Positions 32,810-41,167 of a stretch of DNA of 64,000 nucleotides are shown here, one piece after another (the stretch's first letter is position 1; the number at the start of each line of letters is the position of its first letter). A program made the translations under genes and the position numbers. Below the pieces are notes generated by a model. The model saw only the letters and a list, made by a program, of their open reading frames with translations, was not told the DNA's origin and searched no databases. Where the stretch lies: contig NZ_JBEJGY010000004.1 in the NCBI RefSeq assembly GCF_040253615.1, positions 3,968,001-4,032,000 of the forward strand, read 5' to 3'. Origin of the DNA: Streptomyces sp. Edi4 (GTDB lineage: Bacteria; Actinomycetota; Actinomycetes; Streptomycetales; Streptomycetaceae).

Positions 32810-33651
32810 CGCCCACCCTTCCGATAGCCTTCTGCCGCCCTTTCGAGGAGGGCAAGGGAGTCTCGCGGGGGCAGCGCGACAGCCCTGAGCAGGTCGTAGG
32901 ACTTGCGGTACTGCGTCACGAGCCCTGGGCAATCGATGAGTTGACCGCTGTACATGGACTCCATGTAGGTCACAGGGGGCGCGTCCGGAAAGGTCGCCAC
33001 CCTGGCTGTCCCGCTCATGAACGGGTGAACCGGCGCGTCTTCCGGAACGATCTGCAAAACGCCGCGCGCCGCGTGCATCACGTCGATGATGTGCTCCAGC
33101 AGGTCGGCCATCTGCGGGGGCGGCAGGACACGGCGCCGGATCACGGACTCGTCGAAGATCGCCCAGAACTCCGGGGAATCGCCCTGCTCGAAGAGCGAGG
33201 CCCGTGCCGTGCGGGCCGACACCTTCTCCTCGACCTGCTCGTGCGTGGCCCGGGGCCTGGCCGACCGCACGATCACCCGCGCGTAATCCGCGGTCTGCAA
33301 CAGGCCCGGCACGAGCATGGGCGCCCACTCCTCGATGGTCTGCGCCCCTCGCTCCATCACCACCATGTCGGCGAAGTACTCGGCATGCCCGGACTGCCTG
33401 GCCCGCCGGACGTCTTCACAGCAGCGTTCGAAAAAGCCGTCCGTGCCGAGGCGCACATCCACATGTTTGGCCAGGTCCGGCGGCATCCGGCGATGGCCCC
33501 GCTCGATCTCGCTGAGGTAGCTCACCCCGTAGAAGCTGCCCTCCACCAGGCCCTCCAGGGTGAGCCCGGCCCGCTCGCGCTGATAACGCAACTCCTTGCC
33601 GTAGAACTCCGGCACACCGGCCGACCCGTCAATCTCCTTGCGCACAGCCAT
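32806..33651 (-). CDS. WhiJ/Scr1-like XRE regulator (DUF5753)
   Basis: This 281-aa regulator has an N-terminal helix-turn-helix (GKELRYQRERAGLTLEGLVEG, then YGVSYLSEIERGHR) and a C-terminal DUF5753 domain with the hallmark EEWAPMLVPGLLQTADYARV and TARASLFE-type residues, ending at the VTQYRKSYDLLRAVALP helix. ATG 33651 begins MAVRKEIDGSAGVPEF; the upstream in-frame extension runs into the divergent promoter and is rejected. It forms the classic trio with the DUF397 gene (overlap 4 bases) and the divergent small protein at 33765. A dyad at 33722-33756 may be its operator. Confidence 0.93.
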   Translation of the reverse strand: MAVRKEIDGSAGVPEFYGKELRYQRERAGLTLEGLVEGSFYGVSYLSEIERGHRRMPPDLAKHVDVRLGTDGFFERCCEDVRRARQSGHAEYFADMVVMERGAQTIEEWAPMLVPGLLQTADYARVIVRSARPRATHEQVEEKVSARTARASLFEQGDSPEFWAIFDESVIRRRVLPPPQMADLLEHIIDVMHAARGVLQIVPEDAPVHPFMSGTARVATFPDAPPVTYMESMYSGQLIDCPGLVTQYRKSYDLLRAVALPPRDSLALLERAAEGYRKGGR

Positions 33652-33721
33652 GGTTGCCGCCCTTCCACCACCCGGGCCGTGGACCTCGAACCCCTTCCGA
33701 AGGTACGCGAGGCCACCCCAC

Positions 33722-33756
33722 CCTGTGAGCACTTCGTCACACACCGCACTCACAGG
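33722..33756. promoter_or_regulatory. Inverted repeat CCTGTGAG-N19-CTCACAGG in the divergent WhiJ-like promoter
   Basis: 8-bp arms at 33722-33729 and 33749-33756. The right arm runs into the AGGAGG ribosome site of the 33765 gene, so a bound repressor could block both transcription and ribosome loading. Confidence 0.5.
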
Positions 33757-33764
33757 AGGCACCC

Positions 33765-34043
33765 ATGCCCATGAGCAAGCCCACCCCCCGCGCGCCGCAG
33801 GCACCCGCACAGGCGCCGGGTGACGACACCTACCGCGTGGTGATGGAGTTGCGCTCCGCCCTCGCCGGGCACGGGATCACGCTGCCCTCGCTCGGGCGGG
33901 ACTTCGGGACGCCCGCACTCGTCATCCTCGGGAACTGCAACACCGCCACCGCCCGGGCGCTCACGAGGGCGCTCGGTGACGCGGCGGGGGCGGCGGGCGG
34001 GGCGGAGCGGCCCCACCAGGCCCCCCAGAGTTCCACTGCCTGA
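33765..34043 (+). CDS. Small hypothetical protein of the WhiJ-like locus
   Basis: This 92-aa protein with a strong ribosome site (CAGGAGG at 33752-33758) starts MPMSKPTPRAPQAPAQAPGD. A short ordered core follows (YRVVMELRSALAGHGITLPS, LVILGNCNTATARALTRALG) and then an Ala/Gly tail. Small proteins of this kind, divergent from a DUF5753-type regulator, are common in Streptomyces and sometimes described as abaA/whiJ locus partners. No catalytic motif is visible. It is transcribed away from the regulator and probably repressed by it. Confidence 0.8.
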   Translation: MPMSKPTPRAPQAPAQAPGDDTYRVVMELRSALAGHGITLPSLGRDFGTPALVILGNCNTATARALTRALGDAAGAAGGAERPHQAPQSSTA

Positions 34044-34078
34044 CGCGTCACAGTTCTCGGCCAGAGGTTGCGCGTTAT

Positions 34079-34122
34079 TACCGGTGGGTAGCATCATCGT
34101 AGTACTGAGCTACTTGCTGGTA
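34079..34122 (+). promoter_or_regulatory. Paired TAC-N6-GTA elements upstream of the acyl-CoA dehydrogenase
   Basis: TACCGGTGGGTA (34079-34090) and TACTTGCTGGTA (34111-34122) share TAC-N6-GTA half-symmetry and lie 32 bp apart, about three helical turns, in an AT-richer stretch 36-79 bases before the start. They are candidate binding sites for a TetR-type fatty-acid regulator; inference only. Confidence 0.45.
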
Positions 34123-34157
34123 GATGTAACCGACACCCTGCTTACGGAGCCGTCGCC

Positions 34158-35993
34158 ATGGGGCACTACAAGTCGAATCTCCGCGACATCGAGTTCAACC
34201 TCTTCGAGGTACTCGGACGCGACAAGCTGTACGGCACCGGCCCGTTCGGGGAGATGGACGTCGACACCGCCAAGTCGATCCTCGAGGAGATCGCCCGTCT
34301 CGCCGAGAACGAGCTGGCCGACTCCTTCGCGGACGCCGACCGCAACCCCCCGGTCTTCGACCCGGCCACGAACACCGCTCCGGTACCGGAGTCGTTCAAG
34401 AGCTCGTACAAGGCGTTCATGGACTCCGAGTACTGGCGCCTGGGCCTGCCCGAGGAGATCGGCGGCACCGTTTCGCCGCGCTCCCTGATCTGGGCGTACG
34501 CGGAGCTGCTGCTCGGCGCGAACCCGGCGGTCTGGATGTACTCCTCCGGCCCCGCGTTCGCCGGCATCCTCTTCGAGGAGGGCAACGAGCAGCAGAAGAA
34601 GATCGCCGAGATCGCGGTCGAGAAGCGCTGGGGCTCCACGATGGTCCTGACCGAGCCCGACGCGGGTTCGGACGTGGGCGCCGGCCGCACCAAGGCCGTC
34701 CAGCAGGACGACGGCTCCTGGCACATCGAGGGCGTGAAGCGCTTCATCACCTCCGGTGAGCACGACATGGAGGAGAACATCCTCCACTACGTCCTGGCGC
34801 GCCCCGAGGGCCACGGCCCCGGCACCAAGGGTCTCTCCCTCTTCCTGGTCCCGAAGTTCCACTTCGACTGGGAGACCGGCGAGCTGGGCGAGCGCAACGG
34901 CGTGTACGCGACGAACGTCGAACACAAGATGGGCCTGAAGGCGTCCAACACGTGCGAGATGACGTTCGGCGACCAGCAGCCCGCCAAGGGCTGGCTGATC
35001 GGTGACAAGCACGACGGCATCCGCCAGATGTTCATGATCATCGAGTTCGCCCGCATGATGGTCGGCACGAAGGCGATCGCGACGCTGTCGACGGGTTACC
35101 TGAACGCCCTTGAGTACGCCAAGGAGCGCGTCCAGGGCAGCGACCTCTCGCAGTTCATGGACAAGACCGCGCCGAAGGTGACGATCACTCACCACCCGGA
35201 CGTGCGGCGCTCGTTGATGACGCAGAAGGCGTACGCGGAGGGCATGCGCTCGCTCGTGCTCTACACCGCCTCCATCCAGGACGCGATCCAGGTGAAGGAA
35301 GCGGCGGGCGAGGACGCGAAGGCGCTGGTTGGCCTGAACGACCTGCTGCTGCCGATCGTGAAGGGCTACGGCTCGGAGAAGTCGTACGAGAAGCTGTCGT
35401 CGGAGTCGCTTCAGACCTTCGGTGGCTCCGGGTACCTCCAGGAGTACCCGATCGAGCAGTACATCCGTGACGCGAAGATCGACACGCTGTACGAGGGCAC
35501 GACGGCGATCCAGGGTCAGGACTTCTTCTTCCGGAAGATCGTCCGGGACCAGGGTGCGTCCCTGAACGCGCTCTCCGAGGAGATCAAGAAGTTCCTGGCG
35601 GAGCAGAACGGGAACGAGGCGCTGGGTGGGTCGCTCGACGCGCTCGCCAAGGCGGCGGTCGATCTCGAGGCGATCGTCGGGACGATGATCACGGACCTCA
35701 CGGCGACGGGTGAGGACGTCAAGAACATCTACAAGGTGGGTCTGAACACGACCCGTCTGCTGATGGCGTCCGGTGACGTGGTCGTGGGCTACCTGCTCCT
35801 CAAGGGTGCGGCTGTGGCCGCCGAGAAGCTGGCCTCGGGGTCCGTCTCGGCGAAGGACGTCGCCTTCTACACCGGCAAGGTCGCCGCGGCGAAGTTCTTC
35901 GCGGCGAATGTGCTGCCGGGGGTGGGGATGGCCAGGACGCTGGCCGAGACGGTGGACAACTCGTTGATGGAGCTGGACGAGGCGGCGTTCTAG
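34158..35993 (+). CDS. Acyl-CoA dehydrogenase (long form)
   Basis: This 611-aa flavoenzyme catalyses the first, FAD-dependent step of fatty-acid beta-oxidation. Characteristic features are MVLTEPDAGSDVGAGRTKA, EGVKRFITSGEH (FAD/substrate region), KASNTCEMTFG and the C-terminal SLQTFGGSGYLQEYPIEQYIRD, followed by YEGTTAIQGQDFFFRKI, which supplies the catalytic Glu area. At about 600 residues it has the extended C-terminal domain of the AcdA/FadE5-like long acyl-CoA dehydrogenases. It is monocistronic, with paired TAC-N6-GTA elements upstream and a strong terminator downstream. Confidence 0.96.
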   Translation: MGHYKSNLRDIEFNLFEVLGRDKLYGTGPFGEMDVDTAKSILEEIARLAENELADSFADADRNPPVFDPATNTAPVPESFKSSYKAFMDSEYWRLGLPEEIGGTVSPRSLIWAYAELLLGANPAVWMYSSGPAFAGILFEEGNEQQKKIAEIAVEKRWGSTMVLTEPDAGSDVGAGRTKAVQQDDGSWHIEGVKRFITSGEHDMEENILHYVLARPEGHGPGTKGLSLFLVPKFHFDWETGELGERNGVYATNVEHKMGLKASNTCEMTFGDQQPAKGWLIGDKHDGIRQMFMIIEFARMMVGTKAIATLSTGYLNALEYAKERVQGSDLSQFMDKTAPKVTITHHPDVRRSLMTQKAYAEGMRSLVLYTASIQDAIQVKEAAGEDAKALVGLNDLLLPIVKGYGSEKSYEKLSSESLQTFGGSGYLQEYPIEQYIRDAKIDTLYEGTTAIQGQDFFFRKIVRDQGASLNALSEEIKKFLAEQNGNEALGGSLDALAKAAVDLEAIVGTMITDLTATGEDVKNIYKVGLNTTRLLMASGDVVVGYLLLKGAAVAAEKLASGSVSAKDVAFYTGKVAAAKFFAANVLPGVGMARTLAETVDNSLMELDEAAF

Positions 35994-36007
35994 CCTCCGG
36001 CGTGCGG

Positions 36008-36039
36008 GGGGGCTCGGGGTGGTCGCACCCCGAGCCCCC
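36008..36039 (+). terminator. Rho-independent-like terminator of the acyl-CoA dehydrogenase gene
   Basis: GGGGGCTCGGGGT (36008-36020) pairs with ACCCCGAGCCCCC (36027-36039) across a 6-base loop and is followed by TTTTCGTTT, one of the few U-rich tails in this window. It lies 15 bases after the stop. Confidence 0.9.
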
Positions 36040-36080
36040 TTTTCGTTTGCCCCGGGCTGGGGGGCGGTTGCGCTTGCTCT

Positions 36081-36207
36081 TGCCTGCGGGCCGGCGGGGC
36101 GGTCGCGTTTGCCTGCGGGGCGGCGGGGGCGGTTGCGGTTGCCTGCGGGCCGGCGGGGCGGTCGCGTTTGCCTGCGGAGCGGCGGGGGCGGTGCGTTTGC
36201 CTGCGGG
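36081..36207 (+). repeat. Five tandem ~29-30-bp repeats
   Basis: TGCCTGCGG recurs at 36081, 36110, 36140, 36169 and 36198, giving spacings of 29, 30, 29 and 29. Units alternate between GGCCGGCGGGGCGGTCGCGTT and GGGCGGCGGGGGCGGTTGCGG types. No gene is supported here; frames across it are shadows of the repeat. Confidence 0.85.
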
Positions 36208-36470
36208 CCGTGGTCGCTTCTCGCGCAGTTCCCCGCGCCCGTACTACTCGACGCTGGCCCGTATGGGCAACCTCAGCCCGTCCGGCGTTTGAGGACGAGC
36301 GCCCTTTAGGCGCGAACGGGGTCTGGGGCGGAGCCCCAGGACCTCGGCTGCGGGCCGTGGTCGCTTCTCGCGCAGTTCCCCGCGCCCCCGGCGGGACTGG
36401 TGCGGGCGCGCAACCGCAACCTCGGCCCACCCCACACCCCCGGCGGGACTGGTGCCTGCCCGCGTGGGCA
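36197..36470 (-). repeat. Dispersed GC-rich intergenic repeat, reverse orientation
   Basis: Two copies of the block TCGCGCAGTTCCCCGCGCCC (about 36216 and 36371) flank GTCCGGCGTTTGAGGACGAG and TGGGGCGGAGCCCCAGGACC. These are the reverse complements of blocks found at 26.1-26.7 kb. Together with the tandem repeats they fill the ~580-base gap between the dehydrogenase and the aminopeptidase, with no supportable gene. Confidence 0.85.
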
Positions 36471-36577
36471 GCCGGCAGGGACCCGCGTTGGGGCGCAAGG
36501 GCAGAGGCTTCGGGGTCAAACGGGGCAAGACGCTCGGGGCCCAAAGACGGGGCCGGGGCGCCGTTAGGGTGGCGGGC

Positions 36578-37873
36578 ATGAGCACACCGCCCCGCTTCGA
36601 CCGCGGCCACACCGACGACCTGCTGACCTTCCTCGCGGCGAGCCCGTCGCAGTACCACGCCGTGGCCAACGCGGCCGCACGCCTGGAGAAGGCCGGGTTC
36701 CGGCAGGTCCAGGAGACGGAGGCGTGGGACGGCACGCACGGCGGCAAGTACGTGCTGCGCGGCGGCGCCATCGTGGCCTGGTACGTGCCCGAGGGCGCCG
36801 AGCCCCACACCCCGTACCGGATCGTCGGCGCCCACACCGACTCCCCGAACCTGCGCGTGAAGCCGGAGCCCGACACCGGCGCGTACGGCTGGCGGCAGGT
36901 GGCCGTGGAGATCTACGGCGGGACGCTGCTCAACACCTGGCTCGACCGCGACCTCGGCATCGCGGGCCGCCTCACCCTCAAGGACGGCAGCCACCGCCTG
37001 GTCAACGTGGACCGGCCGCTGCTGCGCGTACCGCAGCTCGCCGTGCACCTGGACCGCTCGGTGAACACCGACGGGCTCAAGCTCGACCGCCAGCGCCACC
37101 TCCAGCCGGTGTGGGGCCTCGGCGACGACGTGCACGAAGGCGACCTGATCCGCTTCGTCGAGCAGGAGGCGGGGCTCGCCGAGGACGAGGTGGCCGGCTG
37201 GGACCTGATGCTGCACTCCGTCGAGGCCCCCGCCTACCTGGGCCGCGACCAGGACCTGGTGGCCGGCCCCCGCATGGACAACCTGCTCTCCGTGCACGCC
37301 GGCGTCGCGGCCCTGGCCGCCGCGTCCGGCGCCGACGGCCTCCCCTTCATCCCCGTCCTCGCCGCCTTCGACCACGAGGAGGACGGCTCCCAGGCCGACA
37401 CCGGCGCCGACGGTCCGCTGCTCGGCAACGTCATGGAGCGTTCGGTCTTCGCGCGCGGCGGTACGTACGAGGACCGCGCCCGCGCCTTCGCCGGGACGGT
37501 CTGCCTGTCCTCCGACACCGGGCACGCCGTGCACCCCAACTACGCCGAGCGGCACGACCCGACACACCACCCGCGCGCCAACGGCGGCCCCATCCTCAAG
37601 GTCAACGTCAACGCCCGATACGCCACCGACGGCGCGGGCCGCGCCGTGTTCGCGGCTGCCTGCGAGCGGGCCGGGGTGCCGTGGCAGACCTTCGTCTCCA
37701 ACAACGCGATGCCCTGCGGCACGACGATCGGGCCCATCACCGCCGCCCGGCACGGCATCCAGACCGTGGACATCGGCGTGGCGATCCTGTCGATGCACAG
37801 CGCGCGTGAACTGTGCGGCGCAGACGACCCGTTCCTGCTCGCGAGCGCGCTGACCGCGTTCCTCACTGCCTGA
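36578..37873 (+). CDS. apeB: M18 family aminopeptidase
   Basis: This 431-aa zinc aminopeptidase removes N-terminal, often acidic or neutral, residues from peptides in the cytoplasm. The metal ligands and catalytic residues lie in VGAHTDSPNLRVKP, PRMDNLLSVHAGV, FDHEEDGSQ, CLSSDTGHAVHPNY and the late ILSMHSARELCG. The ATG at 36578 is chosen because MSTPPRFDRGHTDDLLTFL starts the conserved domain; the longer upstream frame is repeat-derived. Neighbours give no hint of operon membership. The ribosome site GGTGGCGGG is weak. Confidence 0.96.
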   Translation: MSTPPRFDRGHTDDLLTFLAASPSQYHAVANAAARLEKAGFRQVQETEAWDGTHGGKYVLRGGAIVAWYVPEGAEPHTPYRIVGAHTDSPNLRVKPEPDTGAYGWRQVAVEIYGGTLLNTWLDRDLGIAGRLTLKDGSHRLVNVDRPLLRVPQLAVHLDRSVNTDGLKLDRQRHLQPVWGLGDDVHEGDLIRFVEQEAGLAEDEVAGWDLMLHSVEAPAYLGRDQDLVAGPRMDNLLSVHAGVAALAAASGADGLPFIPVLAAFDHEEDGSQADTGADGPLLGNVMERSVFARGGTYEDRARAFAGTVCLSSDTGHAVHPNYAERHDPTHHPRANGGPILKVNVNARYATDGAGRAVFAAACERAGVPWQTFVSNNAMPCGTTIGPITAARHGIQTVDIGVAILSMHSARELCGADDPFLLASALTAFLTA

Positions 37874-37964
37874 ACCGCCCCGAACCGCCGCGCCGCGCGG
37901 AGGGATTGACCGTCCGGGGCCCGGGTACCCGGACGGTCCACCACCTTTCACGGAGGCGAGATCC

Positions 37965-38186
37965 ATGGGCTTGGGCGGTTGCATCATCCTCATCGCGGTG
38001 GGGGCGATCCTCACGTTCGCGACGGACTGGCACGCGAGCGGTGTGAACCTCGACGTCGTCGGTCTGATCCTGATGGCCGTCGGCATCATCGGCGTCGCCG
38101 TCTTCACCAGCGTGCTGCGCAGGCGGCGCGTGGTGCCGGGAGCCACCGTCGTGGAGGAGGACCGCCACCACGACGGCCTCATGTGA
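37965..38186 (+). CDS. Small two-helix membrane protein (DUF6458-like)
   Basis: This 73-aa protein has two predicted membrane helices (GGCIILIAVGAILTFA and VVGLILMAVGIIGVAVFTSVL), then a basic RRRR stop-transfer and a charged tail. The pattern matches the small actinobacterial DUF6458 family, whose function is unknown. It has its own GGAG-type ribosome site (ACGGAGGCGAG at 37950-37960) after an 91-base gap, and was probably transcribed with or after the aminopeptidase gene. The 3' end of the gene, encoding HHDGLM, forms the first unit of the adjoining tandem repeat. Confidence 0.85.
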   Translation: MGLGGCIILIAVGAILTFATDWHASGVNLDVVGLILMAVGIIGVAVFTSVLRRRRVVPGATVVEEDRHHDGLM

Positions 38187-38274
38187 CCCGCCACCACGAC
38201 GGCCTGTGAACCGTCACCACGACGGCCTGTGAACCGTCACCACGACGGCCTGTGAACCGTCACCACGACGGCCT
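38166..38274 (+). repeat. Five tandem copies of a 23-26-bp repeat starting inside the DUF6458-like gene
   Basis: CACCACGACGGCCT starts at 38166, 38192, 38215, 38238 and 38261, with spacings of 26, 23, 23 and 23. The first copy encodes the end of the membrane protein; the later copies carry TGTGAACCGT between cores. The last copy is followed by CATGTGA, as is the first, so the array grew from the gene's own 3' end. Confidence 0.9.
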
Positions 38275-38426
38275 CATGTGACGCGTCCGGCACCCTTCGC
38301 CAACCGCGTCCGGCGACCGAGCTCGCCGCGCCCCTGTGACCCCGCGTATCCTCGTCTGTCCAGGCCCTGACCAGGCCGGAAAAGGTCCGGGCAGCCGGGA
38401 ACGGGGAGCTAGGGGGTACTGCCACC

Positions 38427-41105
38427 GTGGAGTTCCGCGTCCTGGGAACGGTGGCCGTGGCGGCGGAGGACGGCGCTTTTCTGGCGCTCGGCCCGGCCAA
38501 GCGGCGCAGCCTGCTGGCCATGCTGCTGCTGCGGCCCAACACCGCCGTCTCCGTGGACCGGCTCACCGAGGCGCTGTGGGACGACGAACCGCCCCTGCAC
38601 TCCCGCACCGTGCTCCAGGGCCATGTCTCGCGGCTGCGGGCGCTGCTGGCCGAGCACGACGCGCAGGCGTACGGCATCGAGCTGGCGACCCAGGGCCCCG
38701 CCTATGTGCTGCGGCTGCCCGAAACCCTCATCGACGCGCACCGCTTCGAAGAGCTCGTCACCCTCGCGCGGGGCCCGCGCAAACCCGATGACGCGGTGCT
38801 CATGCTGCGCGAGGCGCTGGCCCTGTGGCAGGGCCCGGCCCTCACCGGCACCGTCGCGAGTCCGCCCCTGCGCGCCGCCTCCCACGCCCTCGAAGAGCTC
38901 AGGATCGCGGCCGTGGAAGCCCTGGCCGACGCCTACGGGGAGCTCGGTGAGCACGCCAGGGCCGCCGCCGTCCTGCGGACCGAGGCCGTCGCCCACCCCC
39001 TGCGCGAACCCCTGTCGGCGGCGCTGATGCTGGCCCTGAGCCGGTCCGGCCGCCAGTCCGACGCCCTCGAATGGTTCCACCGCACCCGCCGCCTGCTCTC
39101 CGACGAACTCGGCGTGGACCCCGGAGCCGTCCTGTCCGACGCGTACGCCACCGTGCTGCGGGCCGGTGTGCCCGCCCTCACGGCCGCCCCGAGCGCCGAT
39201 GACGAGCCCGAAGTGCCGTGCGCCGTACCGGAGTTGCTGCCCCGCAGACCGCGTGGTTTCACCGGGCGCCGCGCGGAGCTCACCGCGCTCGACCTGGCCA
39301 CCGCGGGCCGGTTCGGCGCCATCGCGCTGGTCACCGGCGGCGCCGGAGTCGGCAAGACCGCGCTGGCCGCGCACTGGGCGCACGAGCGCCGGGGCGACTT
39401 CCCCGACGGCCGTCTCTTCGCCGACCTGTGCGGCTACAGCGACACCCCGGCCCGCCATGTCACCGTCGTCCTGCGGGAGTTCCTGCTCGCGCTCGGCGTG
39501 CCCGTACGGCGCATACCCGAGACCGAGGCCGGCATGGGAGCGCTCTACCGCTCCCTGACCGCCGACCGCCGCATGCTGGTCGTGCTCGACAACGCCCGCG
39601 ACTCCGAGCAGGTCCGCCCACTGCTGCCCGGCGGCGACCACAGCGTCACCCTGGTCACCAGCCGCGACCGGCTCGGCGGGCTCGTGGCCACCGACGCGGC
39701 CCGCCCGGTCCGCCTCGACGAACTGCCCGCCGCCGACTGCGCGGCCTTGCTCGCCGCCATACTCGGCGCGGACCGCGTCGCCGCCGAGCCCGAGGCCGCC
39801 GCCCGCCTCGCCGAACTCTGCGACTGTTTGCCCCTCGCCCTGCGCGTCACCGCCGCCCGCCTCGCCGCCCACCCCCGGTGGACGCTGGCCGCCCTCGCCG
39901 ACGAACTGGCCGACGAGCAGAGGAGGTTGGGCCTGCTGCGGGTCGAGGACACCGGCGTGGCCGCCGCCCTGCGCCTGACCGTCCAGCACCTGCCCGAGCA
40001 GGCCCGCCGCATGTTCCGCGCGCTCGGCCTGCACACCGGCTCCGAACTCGACCGCTACAGCGCCGCCGCCCTCGCCGGCTGCACCCCCGACCAGGCCGCC
40101 GCGGCCCTCGAACGGCTCGCCGCCGCCCACCTGGTGGCCGAGTCGGGCCCGCGCGGCCCCGGGCACCCCGGCGCGTACGCCCTCCACGATCTCGTACGCC
40201 TCTACGCCCGCGCGCTCGCCGCAGAGGCCGACCCGGACGGCCTCACCCGCCTCCTGGACCACTACCTGCACACCGGCCTCGTCGCGACCGCCACCGCCGA
40301 GCCCGGCAGTCAGCCCTGCTTCACCCCGCCCCCCGGCGCCCGGCGCCCCGCCGCCGTCCGGGAATTCGAGGACCGCCAGGCCGCGCTCGCCTGGTACGAG
40401 GCCGAACGGGCCACCCTGCGCGGCGCGGTCGCCGCCGCCATCGACGCCGGGATGCACGAGCGGGCCTGGCGTCTTGTCCTGCTCCAGTGGCCGCTCATCC
40501 TGTGGCGGGTCCGCGACGGCTGGGTGCCGCTGCTCGAACAGGCCCTGCGATCGGCGGAATTGGTCCAAGACCTGGACGCGCAGTCCCGTACCCGCGCCCT
40601 GCTCGGCTGGGTCCTGCACGAGGAGGGCCGCTTCGACGAAGCCCTCGCCCAGCTGGAGAAGGCCCCCGACCTCGCCCGCCGGGCCGGCGCCGTCACCAGC
40701 GAGGCCATCGCGCGCATGAACCTCGCGCTCATCCTCACCCAGTACGGCGAGGCCGAGCGGGCCGGCGAACTGTTCGCCCACGCTTTGACCCTGGCCGGCC
40801 AGGTCCGCGACCGCTCCACCGAAATGCTCGCCCACCAGCACCTGGCCCGGCACTTCCTGAGCGCGGGCGAGCACAGGACCGCCCTCGACCACGCCCGGCG
40901 CGGTCTGGAACTCGGCCCCTCGCCCGAGGCGATCCCCCGCCGGGTCCTGCTGCGCACCAGCTACGGGGAGGCGCTGGCCGGGCTCGGGCAGGTCGAACAG
41001 GCGCGCCGCGAACTCACCGACGCGGCCCGCGAGGCCGACGACCACGGTTACGAGGAAGGCGCGACGGGCGCCCGCGCGAGCCTGGCCGCACTGCCGCCCG
41101 GATGA
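38427..41105 (+). CDS. AfsR/SARP family regulator (BTAD, NB-ARC, TPR)
   Basis: This 892-aa activator has an OmpR-like winged helix (about 1-95; MEFRVLGTVAVAAEDGAFL and NTAVSVDRLTEALWDDEPP), the BTAD domain (about 100-245, ending SDELGVDPGAVLSDAYATVL), an NB-ARC/STAND ATPase (Walker A GGAGVGKTALAAHW near residue 306) and C-terminal TPR helices. This architecture matches AfsR-like pathway or global regulators that control secondary metabolism. No biosynthetic cluster is adjacent, so its targets are elsewhere. The start is GTG 38427. Downstream the lipoprotein gene overlaps or abuts its stop. Confidence 0.95.
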   Translation: MEFRVLGTVAVAAEDGAFLALGPAKRRSLLAMLLLRPNTAVSVDRLTEALWDDEPPLHSRTVLQGHVSRLRALLAEHDAQAYGIELATQGPAYVLRLPETLIDAHRFEELVTLARGPRKPDDAVLMLREALALWQGPALTGTVASPPLRAASHALEELRIAAVEALADAYGELGEHARAAAVLRTEAVAHPLREPLSAALMLALSRSGRQSDALEWFHRTRRLLSDELGVDPGAVLSDAYATVLRAGVPALTAAPSADDEPEVPCAVPELLPRRPRGFTGRRAELTALDLATAGRFGAIALVTGGAGVGKTALAAHWAHERRGDFPDGRLFADLCGYSDTPARHVTVVLREFLLALGVPVRRIPETEAGMGALYRSLTADRRMLVVLDNARDSEQVRPLLPGGDHSVTLVTSRDRLGGLVATDAARPVRLDELPAADCAALLAAILGADRVAAEPEAAARLAELCDCLPLALRVTAARLAAHPRWTLAALADELADEQRRLGLLRVEDTGVAAALRLTVQHLPEQARRMFRALGLHTGSELDRYSAAALAGCTPDQAAAALERLAAAHLVAESGPRGPGHPGAYALHDLVRLYARALAAEADPDGLTRLLDHYLHTGLVATATAEPGSQPCFTPPPGARRPAAVREFEDRQAALAWYEAERATLRGAVAAAIDAGMHERAWRLVLLQWPLILWRVRDGWVPLLEQALRSAELVQDLDAQSRTRALLGWVLHEEGRFDEALAQLEKAPDLARRAGAVTSEAIARMNLALILTQYGEAERAGELFAHALTLAGQVRDRSTEMLAHQHLARHFLSAGEHRTALDHARRGLELGPSPEAIPRRVLLRTSYGEALAGLGQVEQARRELTDAAREADDHGYEEGATGARASLAALPPG

Positions 41106-41167
41106 GCGTTCTATTGTCTGACCGTGCGCCGGAGCGCACCCAGGTCCGATCGGAGCGGGAGACACGG

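Noticed and set aside
38166..38274. Possible CRISPR array from regularly spaced repeats
   Set aside because: Units are contiguous, with identical 9-base intervals instead of unique spacers; a simple tandem repeat, and no cas genes nearby.
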